DNA of 64,000 nucleotides from the NCBI GenBank assembly GCA_013396755.1, contig VWZF01003646.1, forward strand, positions 62,001 to 126,000, written 5' to 3'. A program made the position numbers and the translations under genes. The DNA comes from Sclerurus mexicanus. Lineage: Eukaryota > Chordata > Aves > Passeriformes > Furnariidae. Below the pieces are notes generated by a model. The model was given only the letters and a program-made list of their open reading frames with translations. It ran no database searches and had not been told where the DNA came from. Below, in pieces: positions 36,792 through 49,430 of the stretch (positions within the stretch are counted from its first letter, which is position 1; each line of letters starts with the position of its first letter).

Positions 36792-39700
36792 GAGAATTTG
36801 TACTGCAAAAATCATTCCAAGGCTGTGGAAATTCAGTGGAGTTATGTATATCAATGCAAGAAATTTACCTCAAAAAAATAATTTTTCAACTTTGATTATA
36901 TTATAGAAATTATAGTATCAAGACCAGAAAAAAAACATAGTTGCAACTTCAAATGGGGTGCAATTGACAGTGGGAGGTGTTCTGGGCAAACCTGAAAGAA
37001 TACAATAGACATCTTCAGGGAGCAACAGTGCACACCATCAGTCAAGCAGTAAAGTAATATGAGAGTAGAAGCAAAGATTATAAAACTGAAATCCTGCAGT
37101 AGTTAAGGTGTTTACTTGCCTTATCTCAAGGTCATCTATCCCTGTATTGTCTCCATGAGATTATTATTGACTTTTCAAAAGCCATAATTTTGAACTGTTC
37201 TCAGCACAACTTATTATTGTACATGCTTCTGGGGAGGTTTAGATTTCTAGTCTGATGGCAGTTATGCTTTATACAGTACTAGTCTTTTAACTTCAGACAC
37301 GAGACTCATGGTTTGTGTCAGTTTTGAGGGTAACATGAAGCATTTTTATCTAAAATGAATGGAAAAACGCATTCTGGACTCAGCAGAACAGACTCCATTC
37401 TGTTTGGACCTTTGACAGCTTCACTAGTTCTGTGAATTCCCAGGCCAGTACTTGCACAGTTCTCCTTTCCTAAGTAAAGCAATAATGGTTTCAGATTAAG
37501 GTGTTCCATGTGTCAGGAGACATGCGTACGAAAAAGCAGGTCTCATGAATGTCACTGACTATTAGTCTAGGCACTCAATCAACTTACATGCTGCTTTCAG
37601 TATGTTTCAGAACGGAATGGGTTTTTTTGTCAAATTTAACAGAAGCACTGCTCATTCTTAGGATAAATAGCGCTCTTATACAGAGGAAAAGAATTTGTTG
37701 GAAAGGATATCCTTTTTCTAATGCTTTCAAGTTTGGCTTTTTGATTGTCTACCATAATTGAACATAGATACTCTGCACTGTTTACTGACTAATGTCCAAC
37801 CAAGAGTGCATTTTGAAGGCTTTCCTCATTTAAATCTCTTATTCAGATACCTGAATATTATTTTATCTTGAAATATAACAGTCATGGGGGCTTCACATAA
37901 GGCTAAGTCTGTGGTTCAGTCTTTTCCTACATGGAAAACTGTAGGTGTAGATAAGTCTTTGCACATATTTGTTCCACGAGTATTTGTGAACAGATGGCAA
38001 ACTGTTGGCATTGGTAGAGATCCGGACAGGCATTAATGACAAGGATAATAAAGTGGTTTTCTAATGAAAAATTTAGCACTTAGCACTGAAAAGGTCTGGT
38101 GTTCCTGAGCACAACTAAAAAATATGGCAAAGAAAGTCTACTTTGCTCTACAAGAAGGCAGTATAGCCTATTTTTACCTCAAAAAGATCTTACTTTCTCA
38201 AAAAAGCAACATACTTCTACTTTCTTCACCTTGTAAAACATGATAAAAGTGAACCAGAGAGTGGATCAATGGAAAGTGCTTCAATGGCATGTGGAGCACC
38301 TTGCTGAGCCTTAAAGAGTTGTGCCATGGTTCTTCTGATCCTGAAATACGTTCATTTTGCTAATGCCAAGCATTTGATCTGATTCTCCTCATCATACTGA
38401 GGAAGTAACTTTCTGGTACCTATGCTCTACGTTATATATATTAAACAAAGGGCATTAAGAGACAACAGTCTCCTTCAGTCTTCAGACTGCAAGAAATCGC
38501 AGAGCTAATTGCCCTATCCATCTCCTTTTCATGCTTTGCTTTCAAAATGTCTATGCTTTGATACATTATGTCACCATTTTATGCATGAACAGTCATAAGC
38601 TGTCAATGTATTCACCCTACACAGATCTTCCAAATGCAAACACACTCTCAAAAAATATCAGCATCAAAACCCAGCAAAAACTCAGAACAAAAAGATAATA
38701 TTTTAGAGAAGTGGATAAGAGAAACACAGAAATAAAGGGCTGCAGTTCTCTTGCTGAAGTTAAAAATAATTAACATCGTTAACTTATCATCAAGTTTTAC
38801 ATTTCATAGTTGTACGGGCCAGAGGAGCTTTGAATATCTTTTTGACAAAGGGGATGGGAACTTTAAAAGAAAAGGAAAAATGTATAGATAGACAAAATAA
38901 AATGCAGATATATTGTTTTACAAGTCTTCACAGAATAGCATTTCATTTTCTGTTGTTAAGGCTCTTATTTTCTCCTAAGAAGACAACTGAATTGAGAATA
39001 ACTTAGGAAAAAGAAACAGAAATTATTCTTAACAATTGTAGTTGACAGTAGCAGCAAACAACTCAAGCAGTGAAAAGTACAAAGCTAAGAACATGTCATG
39101 GCATTGACTGGAGAATTGCTTTGCTGTAACAGAGGATATTTTTTGGTAGAGAGATGCAAAAGATTTTAGTTTAATTCTGTGAGCCATTTGTGAACAATTT
39201 TCCTTGAAACTCTTTCTATTAACTTCTTCAACAGGGAATACAAAACACTAATATTGCTTTACATTTGTCCACTTAATATTACTTAGGCTTTACAAGACAA
39301 GCCATTGCTTGTACAGTTGAAGTACAATTTAAAAGAGAAAGCACTGCAGAATTCTAAATACGAATAGCCATGAGAAGCTTTGTTGATTCTGCAAAGAGAT
39401 ACATGCAATAAGCTGAGGTTTGCAACAACTTTGATTCCTAACAAAGGTGTCACAATCTTCCCAAGATACTTAAGCTCTAATAAAGGTTTGAGTTGATAGG
39501 TACAATAAAATAAGCATCCTACACAAGCTACAGTACACTTGCATAAGGCTTCTAGGAATATATTATGATCTAAAGAATCCATTATGAGTAACTGCCTCTG
39601 AGCATAATATTATACTTAGCTGAATACATGCAGGAAACTGATGTGCATCTGTTTTCAACTTGAACTATTTCCACTTTGCAGAAGTTAATTAACTTTTCTT

Positions 39701-40279
39701 TCACACTAGACACTAAAAGTCCCATTTTTATCACCATTGAGTTCAGCTACACCTGTCATAAATTGTCAGTACATTCACCCTACTCACTTCACATTATGCA
39801 GTTGTTTTTTCCCCCTGCTAATTCTGACAGAAGGACTTTTATTTTTTCAATTTCCACTTGTGGCTTTAGATTGGAAAGGTTAGAGTTTAATTGCAATATT
39901 TTTGCCAGTACTGTTCTTCAATAAAGAATCCTACAAATCTGACCCCAGAGAGATTCACAGAAAACAGTAACCCCCTGTGGTCAAACAAGGCTTCTTCACA
40001 CTACCAAGGAATGTTTAGTTTTTATAACTGAACTTTCTCCTCTAAAAATCTAAATTTCACCAGAATTGTTTGTCCCTGGTTAACAACTCTTGACTCTTTG
40101 ACTCTTGTGAGTCAAACCAGTTCCAGCTACATGAGTCATCCAGGACAGACCCGCTCCAGAAATGTACTCTAAGTGCTCAACTTACAAAACTTGGAATTTT
40201 GGGAAAATCTCATGAGCAGGTACTTTTTTTAGGATCAAAAAAATTGTTAGTATCAAAAGAAGATAAGTCATGGACTGTA

Positions 40280-40303
40280 NNNNNNNNNNNNNNNNNNNNN
40301 NNN
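40280..40303. other. Assembly gap (24 N)
   Basis: Twenty-four undetermined bases between ATGGACTGTA and TAGGGAGTGT. The length may be an estimate and the content is unknown. Confidence 1.
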
Positions 40304-43300
40304 TAGGGAGTGTGAATAGAATTTAAAGTTATGAAGAGGCTGTAAGAAGTGTATTATTACAGATTTAACTGCCATGGACAGAGATATCACTGCGGTCAGT
40401 GCACTGAATTCTAATTTTTTTCATGGCTGTTTAGTTCAGAAGAAAAATATTTTCAACTGTACCAGCTTTACTTTCATCTTTACTTGCCTTATAGTTTTTT
40501 CATGACTTTGCTAATGATGTCCATTATCTGTTCAAAGCAGAAAGTCTGATTTGATGATGGCAAGAAGAACAGTATAGAAGTTAATTGTACAGAGATAAAA
40601 GGAATTAGAGAGAGAAAAGAAAATGAAAAACTTTGGGGATTTTGCCACAAATTATATGATACATAATGCTGGAAAGCAGCACCAGATGTACATAACAGTT
40701 GGAATATTTCGTTCTTCTACTGGAATAAACACAACACAGATGTTTCCTATTTTATGGAAGTATATGAATGAGATATTGTCCTAGGGTGACAGTAATAGCC
40801 TTCTGTGTCATTAGCAAAGTAGATTATTTAATTGTAGACCTACATACCCAACACTCCTTCCTTATATTTCTGAACATCTATATTTTTATGTATATGTAAT
40901 TAATGACAATAAATGCGGGCATTTGTCATTCATCAAAGAAAAAGACATTCAAAAAAAAAGAGGAATATGTCCAATGAATCTATTGCCCACTGACCTTACA
41001 CTGAATCTAAGACTGATCATTGTCTTTTTGAAGAATTCTGACAAATGGTTAGAAATACAGGAGGAACGTTTGGCTCAAACTGGCATTATCAGAAGCACCT
41101 TTCATCTACAGAAAGCAGTGAGAAAGTCAGCAAAAAAATACAAGTATTAGTTGAGTTCTATGAGCTATTACAGTGATGGAAAGGTAGACAGGAAAATCTC
41201 TGCTGTGACTTCTTACTATGTTCAGCAAAGCAAGACTATGCCCATTTTTCAGAAAGTCAAGAGGTTTCTGTGATGAAAAACAGCCAAACCAGTAACAAAG
41301 CACCTCGATCACTAATTTCTTCTCCCCAAAATAAAACAAGCTGGCAAGGCTTTCCTACTGGCAAACCACCTGAGCCAAAAGCCTAATACTAACTTTGTCT
41401 TTATATCTTGGCTTCAGACAGACATAAAAATGAAGCATGAGCACTTCTGAGATCAAAAATATTAACCTGAAAAAAAAAAGTAAAAATACACCTATGGAAG
41501 CTAAAAGATAGGTAATAACAGGGATATTACATGTATTAACCATGAGATACCAATTTTGAAAAGTCAGTATCAGGTATTAGTTTTTGTTGTTTGAGGGATT
41601 TTTAATTTTTTCTTCTCATTTTATGGGATTGTGCTTTAACTGAAAAGATGCCCTAATAATGCCCACAGCACACAGACCAACTGCCTAATAAAATACAGAC
41701 TGTCACAAGAATCAGAATATTTTATGGAGAGTCTGAAAACTAATGCTGTATGTAGGTGTCAAAAGTATATGTGGATGAGAAGAAAAACCTGGAAACTCTT
41801 CTATGGGAATATTATTTAAGAAATGGAAAAATGTTTCTCCCAGAGTTTTAAATTGTTGCTAGAATTCACACTCTGTAAAAATAACCTAAAAAACCTTAAT
41901 TTTTTTTTTCCTGTACTATAGAAAAAATGATTAAATTCTTCATAAAAGTCAGAAACTCTGATTTGATTGCATCACCCCTTTTAGTGATGGAGAAACCCAA
42001 GCATTACATGATAAACTTTAAAAGAGATGTATATATCAAAATAGGAATTTTTTCAACATGCCTATTGTAATTTGCATGTGTCTTAGCTGACCCCCACTTC
42101 CCACCACACCCCATTAAATGAACTGCAGGTATTCAGTCTGGAATTTCATAGGCCCAAAAGCCTATTTAGAAAGCACATCTTTCTGAAGCGCAAGGAGTAC
42201 AAACTGACTGAAAAATAGTCCTTTTTAACTGCTCTCTCTAGTCCAACACTCTAGTGCAAGCCAACAGCTATCTCAGCTTCTGCTCTCCTTCCCAGAGGCT
42301 TAGTGCTGTCCTGCAACAAAGCAATTTTGGTAGCTCAGCTGGTACAACTGCAAAACCTGTAGGACCTTCAGTTCTCACTGTGGTGGTTGCAAAGGCTTCC
42401 AGATGATGGTGGAGATCAACAAACCCTATGCACATCCTACTGATTCTGAACAGGTTAGGGATACTACAGGCATACCGTGGTACGCCTTTCTATGGAATAT
42501 TTGTGTCCAGAAGCTGCATCAACAACATGTCACAAATCCAATGTTAGTCACTGGGAGTAAGGATCACAAAACATTATGCCCTGGACCAATTTCACACTCT
42601 CAACTGATTTTTTCAAAAGAACCTGAGTATTTGCAGTTATTTAAATACATGCCAAGCACCTGCAAGGTTAAGAGATGCATCCCTAAATAACACAGAAAAA
42701 AAAAATAATGTTTTCAGTGGTTTAGTCTTAATTTATAGTCAATTCAGTTTCTACTGTTTCAACACTGACTGTGACTCTGCCAGATTACTTACTGGTTTTG
42801 AAAAGCTTTGATTCTTCCTCCCAGCATCTATCATGGCAACATATAATTATGGACATGTTTTTGAGAGATCTTATCAAGGTTTTAGTCTTGGAAAGTCACT
42901 CCAAGGAAGTAGAAAACTATTGGAATACTATTCTCTTGGGTTTTTTAAGGCAAAAAAGTTATTTGTGGGGTTTTTTTCAAAGGAGTGTTTAAAAAAAAAT
43001 ACAAACACACCTTAAAATGGTAAAAGCTCATCATTCATCAAGAACAGAGTAGGAAAAAACATTAATTTATGCATTAATTAAGCAAATGCACCTTTAACTG
43101 AACTACACTTGCAGAGTTTCATACAGGGGATTTTGTTTTGCTTAGAAAGAGCTCAGCTATCAAAGCATTATTTTTTATCCCAGATGGTAGTTTTAGAACA
43201 GTCTCTTCAATAGACAAGCCCTCAAAAGAATGCAAGCTACAACATTCATTATCATTGCACTTCAGTAGACAGCGTGATAGATACTGAGAGTAAATGGGGT

Positions 43301-44055
43301 GCCAGTTTTCCCTGCCATATGTTAGGATCTGATAGGGAAATCACGGTACACTCTTCTCTGATAATTCCATTGTATGCTTCCTAAGATGAATATACTAAAA
43401 TTTTACATCAGTTTTGAGTCTGGCATTACATATCTGAGTTGATGCTCAGTATCCAAGCTTTTTTTTTCACTCATGACTATTAAAATGCATTGAGTTTAAA
43501 AGATTTATTTCAGACATGTATTTCAGACAAGTAGGTGTACAAGAGTCAGGGGTTTAATGCCACATAGTAAGATGTTATATTTTCTTAAATGAACTTTAAC
43601 TATAATGGTCAAAAGATTTTAAATCTGTTACACACACACACACACACACATATATCAAGAAAAGTAAATTTCTCATGATGATCACAAGTATCAGCCACTG
43701 AAGTTATGGCTACTAATAACCACAAACAGCAGTTAGAAAGTCATAAAATTATCTGATCAGGAACTTACAATCCTACTTCTTCTCTTCTAAAGAGCCACCA
43801 TGCATCTTCTCTTAACTTGATTGAAAGATTAGTGCATTTAAGACAATTTAGAATGTGTTTAGCTCAGGACTTGTGTATATGAGACCGGAAAATGGTATTT
43901 GTGCACCTTAAGCGTATCTGCTCTTCCTCTGTTCTAATGATGTTACTGCCTTTCTCAGCAAGCTTTGCATACTTAAAATACTGACCCTTATACTGGTGTG
44001 AATTCATAAAAAAGGGATACTGAAGAAAAGAGGAAAAGAAATAAGTGCAAAGTAC
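40304..44055. other. AT-rich non-coding stretch
   Basis: No gene recognised. A (CA)n microsatellite is at 43630-43650. The 95-codon + frame at 42403-42690 shows no domain I know. A TAGCTCAGCTGG at 42331 resembles a tRNA A box but no tRNA fold follows. Confidence 0.5.
43630..43650. repeat. (AC)n microsatellite
   Basis: About ten uninterrupted CA dinucleotides followed by TATATC. A likely polymorphic locus. Confidence 0.95.
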
Positions 44056-44540
44056 TGGTTTTGGCTGGGACGGAGTTAATTTTCTTCAAAGCACCTCACA
44101 TTGTTCTGTTTTTTTAATTTGTGGCCAGAACAATGTTGACAATGAAGGGATGTTTTAGCTGAGTAGTGCTTATACAGAGTCAAGGCTGCCTCTGTCGCTC
44201 ATACTGCCTCTCCAGTGAGGAGGGTGGGGGGGTGCACAAGGACTTAAAACAGGACACAGCCAGGACAACTGACCCCAACTGACCCAAGGGATATTCCATA
44301 CATGGTTCATGGACAACAATAAAAGCTGGGGAAAGACAGCACAAGGACATTCAGAGTATGGTGCTTGTCTTCCCCAGTAACTGTGCAGTGTCATAGAGCC
44401 CTGCTGAGCACCCGCCTGCCCATGGGAAGCAGTGAATTAATTCCTCATTTTGCTTTGCTTGTGCTTTTGCTTTACCAGTTTTACTTGTCTTTATCTCAAA
44501 ATAGAGTGCTCTTGCACTTCCCCTTTTCAATTCTCTACAA
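44056..44540 (+). mobile_element. Solo LTR of an avian endogenous retrovirus-like element, copy 2
   Basis: It starts TGGTTTTGGCTGGGACGGAG and shares with copy 1 the blocks GGGATATTCCATA, CATGGGAAGCAGTGAATTAA, TTTTGCTTTGCTTGTG and the TCTTTATCTCAA region. It keeps the central segment (GGTGCACAAGGACTTAAAAC, CTGACCCCAACTGACC) that copy 1 lacks. The TATA-equivalent is AATAAAAGCTGG near 44319, and the AATAAA polyadenylation hexamer of copy 1 is not present at the matching place. The 3' end fades near CAATTCTCTACAAGG. No internal retroviral sequence is attached, so it is a decayed solo LTR, clearly diverged from copy 1. Confidence 0.8.
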
Positions 44541-45989
44541 GGTAATTAGCTTCCTATTGGGTTTCAATGACAACGTGTGATATGTAAGGCTAACATGCAG
44601 ACAGAAGACATCCCAGAAAGAATATCTACACTGAAATTGGACAAAAAGACTGCATCTGGGCATGGCTCAGTAACACCTGCTCCTACCAATGGGCTTCATC
44701 ACCTATTTCTTTCCCAAAGTTTGGCAGGGCAGGAAGAGAATTCACCTGTTCCCAGTGCAAACTAACTGTAGAAGCTTCAGAGTCTGAGATACAGGAGGCT
44801 GCTCTGTGACATCTCTAATTCCCACGGCCATGGTAGAAAAGAAGTTATGAAGAGGCATTACTTGGTTTTAACTCCAGACACTATCAAATATACAGAAATG
44901 TAAAATTACTCAACTGAGTGTTGAAAAGAAAAAGGAGATAAAATCTAAAAACTTTGAAATTGTTCTTTCGTAATGACTTGTCAACTGATTATTTCCTTAA
45001 AGAGTCAAAGACAAATATTTTCACAAACTAATGGTGTTAAATGAAAGAACAACTTCTGAGAAATGTCTTTCTTCAGATGAGCTGTAGACATCTGGAATCA
45101 AATTGTCTTTCCTTCATGTGAAATGTCAAGCTGAACAGAAATAAAGGAAGAGTTTTCCCATAAGCACAGTTGCTATACATATACTTTTCTGAACCACATA
45201 TTGGAAGTAATAAGTAACTTGGTAGGTTTGTCCTTTTTTTCATCTATCATTGCTAAGATGCCCTTATTGATTAGGAGTATGAAGACAAGAAAAAGGAATA
45301 GAGAGACAGCACACAGCTTAACTAACAGTAGGTACATCACAACTTTGTCTTACTAACCACAGGGATGCACATTTTAAGGCCACTCACATTTCTTTGCTCC
45401 TTCACAATTATTAAAATAGATTAAATTAACCAACATTAATTGAAAATGAAAGGATATAATATTCATATGAACTCCTGTGTCTAATGAAGATTCAGTCTAA
45501 GGTGTATGGTTTCTGAGAAGTATGAAGTGAACATCCTTGTGTACTTGCTTTTTCTTATTTATATGTTTATTTTGAATTTCAGACATATCTCTTTCAAAAA
45601 AAGCTAAAGTTCAATGAACAGTGTTTGAAAGAATTCTCTCAATCAGCTTCCACATTACTGCCTTTTATCTTTGTAAAACAGACAAGAGACATTTAGTCTG
45701 CTGGAAAATATGGACTCGCTTTTTCTAATTACATTATTCTTCTACCTTATTTGCACATAGTAATCACAGTCTGTTTCCCTTTTAAAATTATTTTGTAGTG
45801 ATGTGTAGTAATTAGCAGTAGTAGTTCTCTGAGATAAACATGGCTGTCTCCTTACTACCTAAAATTTTCTTTGCATTCACTGCATTGAAATGTGACTGAG
45901 GCTGCGCCCAAGTGATCAGCATAGTTGGGTTTTCTTTATTAAATTACATATTTTCCATGTATTCAGTCAGGACCTCAAGTACACTCAGG

Positions 45990-46280
45990 CATTGTCAGAA
46001 TTCTGACACATGTACCACCTGCACCCAATCCGGTCTCCTGCTGCACTGGGCTTGGGCTCCAAAACAAGGGCTCTACAAGCCCTGGTGTCTGGGTGCACAG
46101 AGCCTGCCTGCCTCGAGCCCACCTCTAACATGGCCTCTGTGTGCACCCTGCACCTGGCTGGCAGCTCATCCTACCAGCCCTTGGCTCTGCTCACCCAGCT
46201 TGTGCCTTGTCAGCGAGGGCAAAGCTCGCCCTTTGGTCACCCTTGGCTCTCAGCTCACCCCCCTCCATGTAGCTGCTTCC
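45990..46280. other. Isolated GC-rich patch of unknown origin
   Basis: C-rich sequence on the + strand (for example CTGCTGCACTGGGCTTGGGC, GAGCCTGCCTGCCTCGAGCC, CTGCACCTGGCTGGCAGC) with sharp edges against AT-rich DNA. Two + frames of 123 and 140 codons cross it in different registers. Neither shows a domain I know. It could be an unrecognised repeat, a retrocopy fragment or part of an exon. Confidence 0.5.
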
Positions 46281-46891
46281 TGACAATTTCTGTCCTGTGG
46301 AACTACATAGCAATTCTGAAATCTCCAAATCTTTCAAAAGTTGCTGAAATCAGGTTAACTGAATTCCAGTGTACAGAAAATGGGCAATGTTTGCCTGGGA
46401 AGAGAAGGATACTTGGCCTTTTTTTTTATTAATATCTAGGACATCCACAGTTTAGGGGGTCTCCTGTGTTTTGCTAAAGCTTCCACATAATTTCAATAGT
46501 GAGAGTTAATAGCCCCCAACTCACAGTGTCAAGGGAGCTGCCATGATAATGCTGTGTCACTACATTTATATGGTTTCTATTTTGCCTGCCAGTCTGTAGA
46601 AAGTGCTATAAACACAGTAATTCCTGAATGGTACAAGCAGAAGTTCCTAAAGGTAGCTTTAGGAAAAAAATTTAAATGTTTAAACTTTCTGCAGAACAAA
46701 GAAAAAAAAATCAGTAAGAAATCTGAAAAGGAGGATGAAAAAGTACTTTATCTAGAATTCTGAAAGAACAAATCTCTCATGAGAATAAAGCTTCAAAACA
46801 AATGTAAGGCCAGAAGCATCTGACTAAATAATGGAATGAAGGAACTAAACATCTTTCTTTGTCTGGACAAACACAATTAAACTTGATCTTT

Positions 46892-46921
46892 AAAAAAAAA
46901 AAATAAATATATATATATATA
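46892..46921. repeat. Poly(A) and (TA)n microsatellite
   Basis: Twelve A, then TAAA and an alternating AT run to 46920. Confidence 0.9.
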
Positions 46922-48526
46922 GCCTTAAACCAAAAGAAAGATTTCACTACCACATTGAGAGCAAACTGATAGTTCTCAGTAGTACTGGTCTAGCTAAAAA
47001 CCCTGCTAAATAAATTAGTTAATACTTCTTTCATGTAAGTTCTCCAGTAAATCCTCATACCATTTATTTTCAATACATATACTTCAATTGTACTTAAAGT
47101 TGCCAGTTTCCTGCTGATGAAAACACCAATAATGAAGGAAAAAGTAGGAATTTAAATTTTTTTGCTAAAAATATAAATTCTCTTCTAAAAATCAGAATTT
47201 TATTAGTTTTCAGCAATTTTCTGAAGGTCTGTACCATAATTTAGAAATTTTCTTTAAATAAGCCCCAAGCTTTGGAAAAAACCCAAAACTGTTCTTCAGC
47301 CCCTGATGACACATATGTAATTTCAGACTCAAAGTACTAAAATATTCCCAAAAATGAATTAATATATGGCCAATCCTGTAAACATACTTCAAACCTGAAA
47401 CAAAACACACATATACCAGATTTCCCAAAGCTTTAAAAACACCTTCCTTCCTTAAAATACACAGGAGCTTCCAATGTAATAGTCCTAAACCCTGAAAATC
47501 ATATGTGAGCCAATGAGTAGTTGCCCTGCTTTGATGTTATTAATATCTTTAGAGCTTTAGTGTGCTGCATGTTCACAATATTCAATGATAAGATGTGAGC
47601 ACATAAAAATTGAATTCTGTAAGCTTTTATACACTGGGAAAGCCTAGGATTTGGTGCTATTAGACTTAATATACCATTTACTTGATTTAAACAAAGCATG
47701 TGACCAATTAAAAAACATATTATTACCAATGTCTTATGTAGTGTTGCTCCCTCTCCCTTCTATAGACAGAAGGCTCATGGCACATCTTTACCAGAGCAAG
47801 TCTAAGAGTCAATAATTCAGAGTTTTGTTAGTTCAGAACTTATTTCCTCTCCACAGTGTAACTTTAATTCACTTATTTTATGTCCAAAGACGGGAAGACA
47901 AAAGATTGAAGAGGTTCTCCCTAAATACTTGTCATTTTCATGTCTCCTAAGAGAAAGGTAAAGCCAAAACTCTTGAATTAGACACTTCATACTGGCAGCC
48001 ACTACATCATTTCTTAGTTGCTGGGTTCTCTCTTCCTCAGCCTATAAGTATCTGCCTGTTTTTACTTTCAGGGGAAGGCAGAGTCAAAAGATTTCTATTA
48101 TGAAAGATAAGTTCATCCTCTTCTTTTCAACATGAATCAGAGCAGAAACCCTCCTTTGGCACTCAAAACCAAGCCAGATAAAAATAGAACCTAGTCACCC
48201 AAATGCATCTCTATTTTCAAACCTACTTACCATGAAACTGAAACAAAGCTTTGCTTTGGTTTTTAAATACCAACAGTATAGTAAAGAAAAAGGATGAGAG
48301 ATATATTTATTGTAAGCTGTATGTAACTGCAAGGCAACAGTTAACACATGCTTAACACATCTCTCCTTAACTTAGATTAAAACGTCCTGGGGGCCTAGGG
48401 ATAGGACATAATATACCAGAAGCTGCAGACCAGCTCCTAGGATACTCAAGGACTGTACTTGAGTAGATAGCTGGCACCTGCAGTGATCACACAGCAGCTC
48501 AAAAAGTTATTTGAGATACAGAATGC

Positions 48527-49430
48527 AGAATCACAAAATCATTTAGGTTGGAAAAGACCTCAAATGTCACCAAGTCCAACCACTAACCTAACACTGCCAA
48601 GTCCATCACTAAATCATGTCCCTAAGTGCTGTATCAATATACCTTTTAAATACCTCCATTTCCCTTAGCAGCCTGTTACAGTGTTTGACAACCTTTCCTA
48701 CTAGCCAATTTAAACCTTCCCAGGTGCAACTTGAGGTTGTTTTCTCTTGTCCTGTTCCTTGTTACTTGGGAGAAGAGCCTGACACTGACCTCACTACAAC
48801 CTCCTTTCAGAGTAGTTGTACAGACCAATAAGGTCCCCCCTTTGAGCCTCCTCCAGGCTAAACAACCTCAACTCCCTCAGCTGCTCCTCATAAGACTTGT
48901 GTTCCAGCCCTTTCAGCACCTCTGTTGCCCTTCTCTTGACACGTTCCAGTGTGCTTCCTAAAATTAGGAGCCCAGAACAGGATACAGCACTCAGTGCAAT
49001 CTCACCAGTGCCAAGTACAGGGGGACAATCACTGCCCTGGTCCTGCTGGCCACAATTCAGGCTGCCACTGGCCTCCTTGACGACTTGTGCACACTGCTGG
49101 ATCATGTTCAGCTTGCTGTCTACCAGCACTCCCAGGTCCTTTTCCAGTGGACAGCTTTCCAGTCACTCTGCCCCCAGCCTGTAGTGCTGCCTAGGGTTGT
49201 TGTGATCCAAGTGCAGGACCTGGCACTTGGCCTCATTGAATCTCCTACAATTGGCCTCAGGCCATCGAACCAGCCTATTTGGATTTCTCTGCAAAGCTTT
49301 CCTACCCTCCAGCAGATCAACACTGCCAGTCAACTTGGTATCCTCTGCAAACATACTGAGGGAGGGTGCCCTTGATCCACTCATCCAGATTATTGAGAAA
49401 AGTATTACACAGAACAGGATTGTCAAAAGG
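48527..49430 (-). mobile_element. CR1 LINE remnant, longest copy in the window
   Basis: The 3' end is at the left (+ strand AGAATCACAAAATCATTTAG, TTGGAAAAGACCTCAAATGT). Reading the minus strand from about 49360 leftward gives FAEDTKLTGSVDLLEGRK, then FNEAKCQVLHLDHNNP and YRLGAE. After a stop and a frame change come LVDSKLNMIQQCA, RVKRRATEVLKGLEHKSYEE and LRELRLFSLEE, followed by the 3' untranslated region. This is the CR1 order: end of the RT core, connector, C-terminal blocks, 3' UTR. The catalytic box is F-A-E-D instead of F-A-D-D (codons 49340-49351). The frame upstream of it is also shifted: the LDEW-type block lies in another frame. Dead copy. Confidence 0.93.

Larger units (their letters stand above)
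30974..40279. other. Long AT-rich non-coding stretch
   Basis: No gene recognised. It contains a very AT-rich block at 31570-31710 with an 11-bp-arm hairpin (31618-31644), A/C tracts at 33120-33150 and 33240-33292, and a large T/G tract at 36656-36791. Reading frames of up to 131 codons (for example 35109-35504) have no recognisable domains. Confidence 0.5.
44541..48526. other. Non-coding stretch with one GC-rich patch
   Basis: AT-rich overall, with a GC-rich patch at 45990-46280 (listed separately), an A12 run followed by (TA)n at 46892-46921, and no recognisable gene. Confidence 0.5.

Noticed and set aside
42331..42390. tRNA-like A box TAGCTCAGCTGG
   Set aside because: No matching D-stem partner, no convincing B box (GTTCTCACT instead of GTTCRANNC) and no acceptor stem, so neither a tRNA gene nor a clear tRNA-derived SINE.
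48616..49375. Several plus-strand frames of 70-96 codons, Ser/Leu/Pro-rich
   Set aside because: They are antisense to the CR1 copy on the minus strand.
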